Shown: positions 1 to 7,932 of the stretch, in pieces
Layout: each line of letters starts with the position of its first letter
Position numbering within the stretch: the stretch's first letter is position 1
NCBI GenBank assembly: GCA_023433965.1
Contig: JAEYTQ010000404.1
Coordinates: 1-11,855, forward strand
Length of the DNA stretch: 11,855 nucleotides
Direction: 5' to 3'
Source of the DNA: Pseudomonadota bacterium
Lineage (GTDB): Bacteria; Pseudomonadota; Alphaproteobacteria; Rhizobiales; Xanthobacteraceae
Program-made: the position numbers and the translations under genes
Notes under the pieces: model-generated
Database searches by the model: none
Told to the model about the DNA's origin: nothing
What the model saw: the letters and a program-made list of their open reading frames with translations, nothing else

Positions 1-3000
1 GATCTGGCCCGCGCTCCGCGAGCAAGGCGACCACGCTCTCGGCACCGACACCCTCGTGGGCCAGCCAGTGCGCGGCCGCACTGCTGCGGCGCGCCAGTTC
101 GCGATAGCTCAGGGAGGTGCGACCATCCGACACCGCAATGGCGTTCGGCCTTGTCCTTGCTTGGCGGTCGAAGCGTTCGCTGAAATTGCCGCGCGTGGTG
201 AAATCGGCCGGCACGCCCCGGCCTTTCGCCAGCAGTTGCCTGCGCTCGGCCTCGGTCAGGAGCGGCAGGCGCGAGATGCGCTGCTCCGGATTGGCGATGA
301 CGGACGTGAGCAGCGTCTTGAACTGGGCGGCCATGCCTTCGATCGTCGCGGCGTCGAACAGATCGGTGGCATATTCGAAGAATCCGGTGAAGCGGCCGTC
401 CGCCTCGACCAGTTCGAGTGTGATGTCGAAGCGCGCCACCCCAGGATCGACCTCCAGCCGCCGCGTCGATAGAGCGGGAAAGCGTGCCGCTTCGACCGAG
501 GCGTTCTGGAGGATGAACATGATCCGGAACAGCGGATTGCCGTCGCTGCGGCGCGCGATCTGCAATGCGCGCAGCACCTCCTCGATCGGGAGGTCCTGGT
601 TGCGGTAAGCGTCGAGCGTGACCTGCCGCACGCGCCGCAACATCTCGCCGAAGCTCGGATCGCCGCCGAAATCGTTGCGCAAAATCAGAGTGTTGGCGAA
701 CAGCCCGATCAGGCGCTCGCTCTCGATCTGGTTGCGATTGGCGATCAGCGAACCGGTGGCCACGTCCTCATGCCCGGTGTGCCGGAACAACAGGCTCTGG
801 AAAGCGGCGAGCAGCGTCATGAACGGTGTGACGCCCTGATCCCGGCTCAGCGCGCGCAGCGCGCTAGACAGCGTCTTGGAGAGTGCGAGATCGTGGCGTG
901 CGCCGTGCCCGCTCCAGACCTCCGGCCTCGGCCTGTCGGTCCGAAGCGGCAGCATGGTGAGGCCCTCGAGCTGCGTCCGCCAATAGTCGAGCTGTTCGCT
1001 CGCCGCCGGCGTCTGCGCCCAGCTCGGCTGCCAGAGCGCGAAGTCGCGATATTGGAAGGCGGGCGGAGGCAGGGCGGCCCGGAGCTTCCTGCGCGCCGCG
1101 GCATAATGGACGGCGAGCTCCTCCCAGAACAGCCGCTGCGACCAGCCGTCGGTGGCGAGGTGATGGACGTTGACCACCAGCGCATGGCTGCTCTTGTCGA
1201 ACGACAGCAGCGTGACCTTCAGGGGCGGCTCGCGCGCCGGGTCGAACGGATGCCGGGCAAGCTCGGTCGCCTTGCGCCGGATCATCGCGGTGCGCTTGTC
1301 CGCAGCGCACGGCCCGAGCTTGACGCGGTCGACCCGCGGCGGCGACGGCAGCAGGTGCTGCACCGGCTCCCCCTGGCGCTCGATGAAGACCGAGCGCAGC
1401 ACCTCGTGGCGCGCGCAGACCGCAGTGACGGCGGCGGAAAGCGCGGCGACGTCGACCGGGCCTTTGAGAACGGCGACTTCGACGACGTTGTAATTGTAGC
1501 GGGTCGGGTCGAGCCGCGAGAGCACGTACATTCTCTGTTGCTGGAACGACAGCGGCGCGTCCGTGCCTGCAAGCCGGCGCCAGGCTGGCAGCGCCGTCCC
1601 GTGCCGGCTTGCTGCGGTCGCGATCCGGGCCGCCAGCGCTGCCACCGTGGGACAATCGAAGATGTCCTCGAACGAGAAATCGACATGGAAGCGGTCGCGC
1701 AGGCGCGAGCGCATCTGTGTCACCGCCAGCGAATCCGCGCCGAGGGCGAAGACGTCCTGGTCGGCGCCGACCTGCGGCAGCTCCAACAGGCCAGCCCAGA
1801 TCCCGGCGAGCTGGGTCTCCATCGCATTGCGCGGCAGCAGGGTCTCGTTGGGCACATCCACGTTTGCGATCAGCCCGGCGAGAGCGTTGCGCTTGACCTT
1901 GCCGCTGGCGCCCTTGGGCAGCGCAGTCACGCTGCGGATGAGGCTCGGGACCTTGTAGGCTGCAAGGCGCTTTCGTGCGAACTGGCGCAACTGGTCGGAG
2001 GTCGCTTCGGAATTCGGCCGCAGCACCACGACGGCCGCGACGTTCTCGCCGAGCTTCTCGTGCGGGAGGGCGAACACGCCGGCTTCCAGCACGGCCGGAT
2101 GGCTGAGCAGGACGTCTTCCACCTCCAGCGGCGAGATCTTCTGACCGCCACGGTTGATGACGTCCTTGATGCGGCCGACGATGAAGAGATAGCCGTCGGC
2201 ATCGAGATAGCCGAGGTCGCCCGTCCGAAACCAGCCGTTGCGGAAGGCGGCCCGCGTCGCCGCCTCGTCATTGTAATAGCCCCGGCTCATGTTAGGCCCG
2301 CGCAGCATGATCTCGCCTTGCGCGCCGCTTTGGAGCGTGCGGCCCGTGTCATCCATGATCGCGATCTCGGGACCTGCGGCGCGGCCGACCGATCCGACCT
2401 TGCGCAGCTCGAACGGATTGGCCGCAATCTGCGAGGCCGCCTCGGTCATGCCGTAGGTCTCGAGTACGGGAACGCCGAAAGTTGCCTCCAGTCCTGCGAG
2501 AATCGCCGGCGCGAGCGAGGCCGAGGCCGAGCGGATCACGCGCAGCGACGACGGCCGGGCGCGGTCCGGGTCAGTTTCCGCCGCCGTCAGCAATGCGCGG
2601 TGAATGGTCGGTACCGCCGTGTACCAGGTCGGTCGCAGCTCCCGCATCCAGCCGAAGAAGGACGAGGCGTCGAAACCCTCGGTGCAGATGACGCTGGAGC
2701 CGGCCGCCAGCGCCGTCAGGAGACCGGAGATCAGGCCGTGCGCATGAAACAGCGGCAGGACGTTGAGCAGGCGATCGTGCGGATTGAGCGACAGCACATC
2801 ACCGGCATTGTAAGCGGACAGGCAGACATTGCGATGGGTCAACGGCACCATCTTCGGCCGCGCCGCCGTGCCCGACGTCAAAAGAATGAACGCGTCGTCG
2901 TCGCCGCGCGAGCTGCCGCTGGCACTGGCCGGCCCGATGGCGGCAGCGATGAACGCGCAACCGCCGAGATCGTCGAGGGGACCCGGGACGAAATCGATCA

Positions 3001-3439
3001 CCGCGATACCGAGTGCCCTGGCGACGTCGCGGCTCGGCGAGTTCATGCCGGCCCGGGTCACGAGCGCCGTCAACGTCAACTCGCTGAAATAACGTTGCAG
3101 CTCGTCCGCCGTCAGATCGGGATTGACGGGGACGCAAGCGCAGCTGGAGGCGACCGCGATCAGTGCGAGCGCGCTGTCCGCGCCGCGCGGCAGTGCGACC
3201 GCGACGCGGTCTGCGGGACCGATGCCGAGTTCACGCAAGGCGCCGACCAGTTGCCGTATCGACCCGCCCAGCGCGCCATAGCTGAGGACCGGCCGGCCGG
3301 GCGCGAGGAGTGCGGGTGCCGCCGGTGTCGTGCGGGCGTAAAATTCGAGAAGGCCGCTGACATGCTCGAATATCTTCGGTTCGGCCGTCGTGCCGGCTGA
3401 TCCTTCTTCCGCCCCGGATGCAATCTCCGACAACGCCAT
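1..3439 (-). CDS. Non-ribosomal peptide synthetase, N-terminal part (A-PCP-C-A...), cut by the left edge
   Basis: About 1146 residues are open from ATG at 3439 to the window edge. Domain 1 (residues ~22-525) is an adenylate-forming enzyme: LLTSGTAARPK near 186-196, YGMTEAA at 329-335, FRTGDLGYLDADGY, GRIKDVINRGGQKISPLEVE, and the catalytic Lys of GASGK at 514. Its A8-type motif and the TWYTAVPTIH segment match oxalyl/acyl-CoA synthetases (plant AAE3, yeast Pcs60) better than amino-acid A domains. A carrier domain follows with LGADS; Ser570 would carry phosphopantetheine. The condensation domain (~625-1050) has LSFQQQR at 630, RHEVLRSVF, HHLATDG at 759-765 (catalytic His760), YRDFALW, IGLFANTL and NPLFRIMF, so it looks active. 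From ~1090 a second A domain begins (LSYREL at 1110). No in-frame start codon was seen just upstream of 3439. AAGGGA abuts the ATG, too close for an ideal ribosome site. The product and total module number are unknown because the gene continues outside. Confidence 0.93.
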   Translation of the reverse strand, partial: MALSEIASGAEEGSAGTTAEPKIFEHVSGLLEFYARTTPAAPALLAPGRPVLSYGALGGSIRQLVGALRELGIGPADRVAVALPRGADSALALIAVASSCACVPVNPDLTADELQRYFSELTLTALVTRAGMNSPSRDVARALGIAVIDFVPGPLDDLGGCAFIAAAIGPASASGSSRGDDDAFILLTSGTAARPKMVPLTHRNVCLSAYNAGDVLSLNPHDRLLNVLPLFHAHGLISGLLTALAAGSSVICTEGFDASSFFGWMRELRPTWYTAVPTIHRALLTAAETDPDRARPSSLRVIRSASASLAPAILAGLEATFGVPVLETYGMTEAASQIAANPFELRKVGSVGRAAGPEIAIMDDTGRTLQSGAQGEIMLRGPNMSRGYYNDEAATRAAFRNGWFRTGDLGYLDADGYLFIVGRIKDVINRGGQKISPLEVEDVLLSHPAVLEAGVFALPHEKLGENVAAVVVLRPNSEATSDQLRQFARKRLAAYKVPSLIRSVTALPKGASGKVKRNALAGLIANVDVPNETLLPRNAMETQLAGIWAGLLELPQVGADQDVFALGADSLAVTQMRSRLRDRFHVDFSFEDIFDCPTVAALAARIATAASRHGTALPAWRRLAGTDAPLSFQQQRMYVLSRLDPTRYNYNVVEVAVLKGPVDVAALSAAVTAVCARHEVLRSVFIERQGEPVQHLLPSPPRVDRVKLGPCAADKRTAMIRRKATELARHPFDPAREPPLKVTLLSFDKSSHALVVNVHHLATDGWSQRLFWEELAVHYAAARRKLRAALPPPAFQYRDFALWQPSWAQTPAASEQLDYWRTQLEGLTMLPLRTDRPRPEVWSGHGARHDLALSKTLSSALRALSRDQGVTPFMTLLAAFQSLLFRHTGHEDVATGSLIANRNQIESERLIGLFANTLILRNDFGGDPSFGEMLRRVRQVTLDAYRNQDLPIEEVLRALQIARRSDGNPLFRIMFILQNASVEAARFPALSTRRLEVDPGVARFDITLELVEADGRFTGFFEYATDLFDAATIEGMAAQFKTLLTSVIANPEQRISRLPLLTEAERRQLLAKGRGVPADFTTRGNFSERFDRQARTRPNAIAVSDGRTSLSYRELARRSSAAAHWLAHEGVGAESVVALLAERGPD

Positions 3440-3576
3440 TCCCTTTTGATCCGATTGAGCTATTCTTCCAAGAAGTTTGGGAATGCGTCCAGTCCGAGGT
3501 AAGGTTTTGGCTCCGAAATCTGTGGTTGAGGGAGCCCTGAAGCTCTTCGACGGAGTGATGGTCGGGCGGAATCACC
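3440..3576. promoter_or_regulatory. Divergent intergenic region between the NRPS and cyclase genes
   Basis: This 137-bp gap separates two genes transcribed away from each other, so it should hold both promoters. It is less GC-rich than its flanks. Two weak symmetric elements are visible: TTCTTCCAAGAA at 3463-3474 (5-bp arms, 2-base centre) and GGCTCC (3509-3514) paired with GGAGCC (3531-3536) across 16 bases, which could form a hairpin in the cyclase leader. I could not place a convincing -35/-10 pair on either strand. The cyclase ATG is preceded by a GGGCGGA stretch as a possible weak ribosome site. Confidence 0.5.
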
Positions 3577-6500
3577 ATGCCGGAGAATGAGCCGGGGACG
3601 GATTCGGAAGGCGGGCTGAAGCGCTGGCTCGAAGATATCGGTCTCGGGCACTACACCGATCTTTTTGCGCAACACCGTCTCGATCTCGACGTCATTGGCG
3701 ATCTCACCGAATCCGATCTGGCCGAGCTTGGATTGCCGCTCGGCGATCGCAAGCGGCTTCAGCAGGCGATGGCGGCGCTGTTTCAAGCGGAAGCGGCGGA
3801 GGCTCCGGCCACGGCGGTACGTCCGCAAACACGGGCGGGGGTCGGCGCCGAACGGCGCCAGCTCACCACCATGTTCTGCGACATGGTGGATTCCACCTCG
3901 CTTTCCGCACAATTCGATCCGGAAGACGTCCGCGACTTGATCGCGGACTTTCGCGAGACCTGCGTCCGCGTGGTGAAGCAGTATGAGGGCTTTGCCGCCC
4001 GGTTCGTCGGCGACGGTATCCTGGTCTATTTCGGCTATCCGAACGCACATGAAGACGATGCCGAGCGCGCGGTGCGCGCCGGGCTCGAGATCGTGCGAGT
4101 GCTGTCGACTGCGCGCGCAGTCGAGCCACGCGGGGCGCTCGGCCATTCGCCCGCCGTCCGCATCGGGATCGCGACCGGCCTCGTCGTGGTCGGCGACCTG
4201 GTCGGGCAGGGCACCGAAGAACGCGACTCCGCCACCGGAGAGACCGTCAATCTCGCGGCGCGACTGCAAGCCCTGGCACCGCCGAACGGCGTGGTGATCT
4301 CCGCCTCCACGCAATCGCTGCTGAAGGGGAAGTTCGACTACCGCAACCTCGGCGTCCACGTCTTGAAGGGGATCTCCGGGAAAGCGCAGGCCTGGCACGT
4401 GGTGCGCGCCTCCCGGGTGGAGACCCGCTTCGCCGCCGCGATGGGCACGCGGCTGACGCCGCTCGTCAACCGCGAGGAGGAGATCGCGCTGTTGATGGCA
4501 CGCTGGCAGCAGGCCAGGGACGGCAACGGCCAGGTCGTGGTCAAGTTCGGCGAGCCCGGCATCGGCAAGTCCCGCATCATCCAGGAGATCTTCGAACGGA
4601 TCTCGGGCGACCGCCACGGACAGGTCTCGCTCCAGTGTTCGCCTTACTACACGTCCACCGCGTTCCATCCGTTCATCGAGCAGCTCAAATTCTCTCTCGG
4701 CCTCGATCGCGAGGACTCATCTGCGCTGTCGCTGGCGAGCCTCGAGACCGCGATTGCCGCCGCTCATGGCGACATCGAGCAGGTCGTGCCGTTGTTCGCC
4801 GGGCTGCTGTCGATGCCGACCGAAGAGCGCTATCCGCCACTCGAACTGTCGCCGCAGCAGCAGAAGGATGCGACCGTGGTGGCGCTGGTCAACCATTTCC
4901 TCGGCCTTGCGCGCGAGATGCCGCTGGTGATCGCGTTCGAGGATTTGCACTGGATCGATCCGACGTCCCGGGAGGTGATCGATCTCCTGGTCGACCGGGT
5001 GCAGAACCGGCCGATCCTGGTCATCATCACGGCGCGCTCGGAATTCCAGCCGAGCTGGCACGCGCATTCGCACATCACCACGCTGGTCCTGAACCGCCTG
5101 AGCCGGCCGCTCCGCACCACATTGGTCGAGCGCGTCGCGGGGCGGGAGCTGCCCAAGGAGATCGTCGAGGACATCATCGTCAAGACCGACGGCGTGCCGC
5201 TGTTCCTGGAGGAGCTCACCAAGACGGTTCTCGAATCCAACCTCCTGACCGAGCGGCACGGACGCTATGTGCTGTCGGGACCGTGGCGGCAGCTCGCAAT
5301 CCCGGCCACCCTGACCGACTCGCTGATGGCACGGCTCGACCGGATGGGACCGTTCAAGCGCATCGCGCAGATCGGCGCCACGATCGGCCGCGAGTTCTCC
5401 TACGAGACGTTGCATGCCGTCGCGGATACGCCGGCCGAGCAGATCGAGGCGGCACTCGATCATCTGGAGGCGGCGGGGCTGGTCATCCGCCGCGGGGATC
5501 CGCCGGACGCGCTCTACGCGTTCAAGCACGTGATGATCCAGAACGCCGCGCATGCGAGCCTGCTGCACAGCGAGCGGCGCAAGCTGCATTCCCGGATCGC
5601 CCAGGTGCTCGCCCGGATGTATCCGGAGAAGACCGAGCGTGAGCCGGAGCTGCTCGCCTATCACCTGACTGAATCCAACCACAGCGAGGACGCCGCGAGC
5701 TTCTGGCTCAAGGCCGGCAAGCGGGCCGCCAAGAGCGGTGCCAATCTGGAGGCGATCGGCCATCTGCACCGCGGCCTTTCGGTCGTACAGGCCAATACGC
5801 ACATGCGGGGCGCCGACGAGATGGAGCTCGAGCTGCGCATTGCGCTCGGTAACGCACTGATCGCCGCCAAGGGCTACGCCGTGCAGGAAGTCGAGGAAAA
5901 CTACATCCGCGCGCTGGAGCTCGGCCGTCAGCTCGACGACGACGTGAAGGTCTTCGCTGCCTCGCGAGGGCTCTGGGTGTGCCACTTCATCCGCGCCGAT
6001 CTCACCCGCGCGCACGACCTCAGCGTCGAGCTGTTGAAGTTCGCCAAGCGTGCGCGGCTGAGCGAGCGGACCCGGCCCGCGCAGCAGACCGGCTATCTGA
6101 TCGAGGCGCACCGCGCGATAGCGATGACCTTGCTCTATCGTGGCCGCTTCGCCGCCTCGCAGCACCATTTGCACCGCTGCATCGACCTCTTCAGTCCCGA
6201 TCTGCACTCCGACCTGATGGAACGGCACGGCATCGATTCCGGCGTCGTCTCGCTGTCCTATCTCGGCTACCTCCTCTGGTTCCTCGGCCGGCCCGACGCG
6301 GCGCGCCAGCACAGCGACCAGGCGATCGCGAACGCCGAAAAGATCCGCCACCCTTTCACGCTCGCTTTTGCGCTGGTGTTCGGCGCCTATCTCCGTCAGC
6401 ATTTGCGCGATGTGGAAGGTACGCGCGACCACGCCAACCGCGCCATGATCATTTCCACCGAGCACAATTTCCTGCACTGGAAGCAGCAGGCGACGATCCT

Positions 6501-7041
6501 GCGCGGCTGGGCACTGGCTCAGCTCGGCGAAGCCGACGAAGGCCTCAGCCAGATGCGCTTCGGCCTCGACGAGTATGAGGCGATGGATTCCTGGCTCGCC
6601 GGCTGCTGGTTCCGCTGTCTGCTGGCGGAAGCCTATGCCAAGGTCGGGATGCGCGACGCCGCCTTGCGCGCGCTGGATGGGGCGCTTGCGACGGCGAGAC
6701 GGACCGGCGATCACTCCTATCTCGCCGAGGTCTATCGCCTGCAAGGCGAGATCACGCTGGCGGGTGGCGACCCCGCCTCGGTGCAGGAGGCGGAGGAGCT
6801 GTTCGGTGTGTCATTGGAGATCGCGCGCGAGCAGGGGGCGCTGTCCTGGGAGCTTCGCACCGCCGTCAGCCTCGCGCGCCTGTCGCTTCAAGCCGGCAGG
6901 CGCGAGCACGCAAGTCTCCTGATCGGGCCGATCGTCGGCCGATTTACCGAGGGCTTCTCCACGCCGGACCTGAAGCAGGCGATGCAGCTCGTCAGCGAGC
7001 TCGGTGTGGACGCGCCCGCTCGCGAGCAGGCCGATCCGTGA
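3577..7041 (+). CDS. SAM / class III nucleotide cyclase / AAA-ATPase / TPR signalling protein
   Basis: This 1154-residue soluble protein has no membrane segment. Residues ~12-70 form a SAM domain (LKRWLEDIGLGHYTDLF onward). Residues ~92-275 are a class III cyclase domain: metal-binding Asp102 (FCDMVDST) and Asp146 (FVGDG), and transition-state residues Asn225 and Arg229 in VNLAARL. The substrate-selecting positions read Arg142 (usually Lys) and Ser218 (Asp in class IIIa, Thr/Ser in IIIb), so class IIIb cAMP production is likely but not certain. Next is a P-loop ATPase with Walker A GEPGIGKS at 325-332 and Walker B LVIAFEDLHW at 450-459 (Asp456), then a helical TPR-like region from ~680 to ~1115. 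The layout is that of the large bacterial cyclase-ATPase regulators, in which the TPR body probably senses a partner or ligand. It probably shares a transcript with the methyltransferase gene one base downstream. The start fits the beginning of the SAM domain. Confidence 0.93.
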   Translation: MPENEPGTDSEGGLKRWLEDIGLGHYTDLFAQHRLDLDVIGDLTESDLAELGLPLGDRKRLQQAMAALFQAEAAEAPATAVRPQTRAGVGAERRQLTTMFCDMVDSTSLSAQFDPEDVRDLIADFRETCVRVVKQYEGFAARFVGDGILVYFGYPNAHEDDAERAVRAGLEIVRVLSTARAVEPRGALGHSPAVRIGIATGLVVVGDLVGQGTEERDSATGETVNLAARLQALAPPNGVVISASTQSLLKGKFDYRNLGVHVLKGISGKAQAWHVVRASRVETRFAAAMGTRLTPLVNREEEIALLMARWQQARDGNGQVVVKFGEPGIGKSRIIQEIFERISGDRHGQVSLQCSPYYTSTAFHPFIEQLKFSLGLDREDSSALSLASLETAIAAAHGDIEQVVPLFAGLLSMPTEERYPPLELSPQQQKDATVVALVNHFLGLAREMPLVIAFEDLHWIDPTSREVIDLLVDRVQNRPILVIITARSEFQPSWHAHSHITTLVLNRLSRPLRTTLVERVAGRELPKEIVEDIIVKTDGVPLFLEELTKTVLESNLLTERHGRYVLSGPWRQLAIPATLTDSLMARLDRMGPFKRIAQIGATIGREFSYETLHAVADTPAEQIEAALDHLEAAGLVIRRGDPPDALYAFKHVMIQNAAHASLLHSERRKLHSRIAQVLARMYPEKTEREPELLAYHLTESNHSEDAASFWLKAGKRAAKSGANLEAIGHLHRGLSVVQANTHMRGADEMELELRIALGNALIAAKGYAVQEVEENYIRALELGRQLDDDVKVFAASRGLWVCHFIRADLTRAHDLSVELLKFAKRARLSERTRPAQQTGYLIEAHRAIAMTLLYRGRFAASQHHLHRCIDLFSPDLHSDLMERHGIDSGVVSLSYLGYLLWFLGRPDAARQHSDQAIANAEKIRHPFTLAFALVFGAYLRQHLRDVEGTRDHANRAMIISTEHNFLHWKQQATILRGWALAQLGEADEGLSQMRFGLDEYEAMDSWLAGCWFRCLLAEAYAKVGMRDAALRALDGALATARRTGDHSYLAEVYRLQGEITLAGGDPASVQEAEELFGVSLEIAREQGALSWELRTAVSLARLSLQAGRREHASLLIGPIVGRFTEGFSTPDLKQAMQLVSELGVDAPAREQADP

Positions 7042-7042
7042 C

Positions 7043-7837
7043 ATGAGCGATCTTGCCGCCGCGCGTGCGCGCTATGTGGAATTGATTGCCAGGCGCGAGC
7101 GAATTTCGTCAAAGCGCCTGCTCGGCGCGCTTGCCGCCGTTCCGCGCGAGGACTTTCTGCCGACGGGGCCCTGGCGGATCAAGGACGCGGCGGCGCGAAG
7201 CTACCGGCTGACGCCCGATGCCGATCCCGTCCATCTCTACGACAATGTCCTGGTCGCCATCGATGCGCGCCGCAGGCTCGACACGGGCCTGCCGAGCCTG
7301 TGGGCCCATTTGATCGACACACTCGACGTCAAGCGGGGGGACCGTGTCGTCCAGATCGGCTGCGGCCTCGGCTACTTCTCCGCGGTGCTATCGATGATGG
7401 TCGGCCCAAAGGGCGGCGTGCGCGCGATCGAATGCGACGAGCGGCTGGCGGCCCGGGCGGCAAACTATCTGCGCGTCTATGGCAACGTCACGGTGGTCGA
7501 AGGCGATGGATGCAAGGACCTGGTCGAGGCCGCCGACGTGATCATCGTACATGCCGGCTTTCCCCACCCGCATCCGCTCTGGCTGCAATCGCTCCGTCCG
7601 CGCGGCCGTCTGCTGGTGCCGCTGACCCAACGGGACCGCGAAGGCGCTGCCCTCAAGATCACGCGGAGCGCCAAGGGGTTCGAAGCGGAGGCAATCCAGC
7701 AGATCCGGATCTTTCCGGGGCGAGGGCGCGGTACGACCGCCCTCGACGACCGCGTCGCCGATTGGTGGCAGCGCGCCTCGGCCCTGGCCCCGCTGCGCTT
7801 TCGCCCGCTGGAGCGGGGACTGCCGTCGGATGGCTAG
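7043..7837 (+). CDS. Protein-L-isoaspartate O-methyltransferase-like SAM-dependent methyltransferase
   Basis: The product is 264 residues from ATG at 7043, one base after the cyclase stop; an in-frame start at 7004 would overlap the cyclase and is less likely. The Rossmann motif I is VVQIGCGLGYFSAVLS (~102-117), preceded by DVKRGDR as in Pcm proteins (consensus LDLKPGDRVLEIGTGSGY). AIECDE (motif II) and GRLLVPL late in the fold also fit. The N-terminal pattern VPREDFLP is typical of the Pcm family (VPREEFVP). The usual substrate loop before motif I (TISQPYIVA) is replaced by IDARRRLDTGLPSLWAHLID, so repair of isoaspartyl residues is not assured. It may methylate another carboxylate, either on a protein or on a small molecule. 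The gene is probably translated with the upstream cyclase, because no clear ribosome site of its own is visible. Family is confident, substrate is not. Confidence 0.85.
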   Translation: MSDLAAARARYVELIARRERISSKRLLGALAAVPREDFLPTGPWRIKDAAARSYRLTPDADPVHLYDNVLVAIDARRRLDTGLPSLWAHLIDTLDVKRGDRVVQIGCGLGYFSAVLSMMVGPKGGVRAIECDERLAARAANYLRVYGNVTVVEGDGCKDLVEAADVIIVHAGFPHPHPLWLQSLRPRGRLLVPLTQRDREGAALKITRSAKGFEAEAIQQIRIFPGRGRGTTALDDRVADWWQRASALAPLRFRPLERGLPSDG

Positions 7838-7932
7838 TGCTTCGTTTCATTTTACCTTGATTGCGAATGGAAGTATCCAACGTGGCTCGCCGCCGTTATG
7901 ACTGCGGACTGATACCCATCCGAGCGCGCCCC
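7838..7932. other. Short intergenic gap, AT-richer at its start
   Basis: These 95 bases lie between the methyltransferase-like stop and the preferred start of the DUF6492-like gene. The first 40 bases (about 7840-7880) are clearly AT-richer than the flanking coding DNA and could hold a promoter or an untranslated leader, but no good -35/-10 spacing or terminator hairpin was found. The in-frame ATG at 7867 would make 7867-7932 coding, yet those codons include several that are rare in the neighbouring genes (GTA, ATA, GGA, CGA). Confidence 0.35.

Noticed and set aside
770..3400. Plus-strand open frame of 876 codons opposite the NRPS
   Set aside because: It is the mirror of a real minus-strand gene with clear A, PCP and C motifs. 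In GC-rich DNA the antisense frame often stays open. Its translation is Arg/Gly/Ala-rich with no recognisable domain.
3558..3590. Ten-codon open frame overlapping the cyclase start, as a possible leader peptide
   Set aside because: It has a CGGAG just upstream, but nothing in its codons suggests attenuation, and such short frames arise by chance.
4635..5642. 335-codon plus-strand frame inside the cyclase ATPase domain
   Set aside because: It is a frame-shifted reading of the same DNA, rich in Arg, Ala and Gly, without family signatures. The cyclase frame is continuous across it.
3460..6744. Long minus-strand open frames (402 and 675 codons) opposite the cyclase
   Set aside because: They are antisense shadows of the cyclase gene, whose domains and catalytic residues are unmistakable. 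No motif supports the antisense products.
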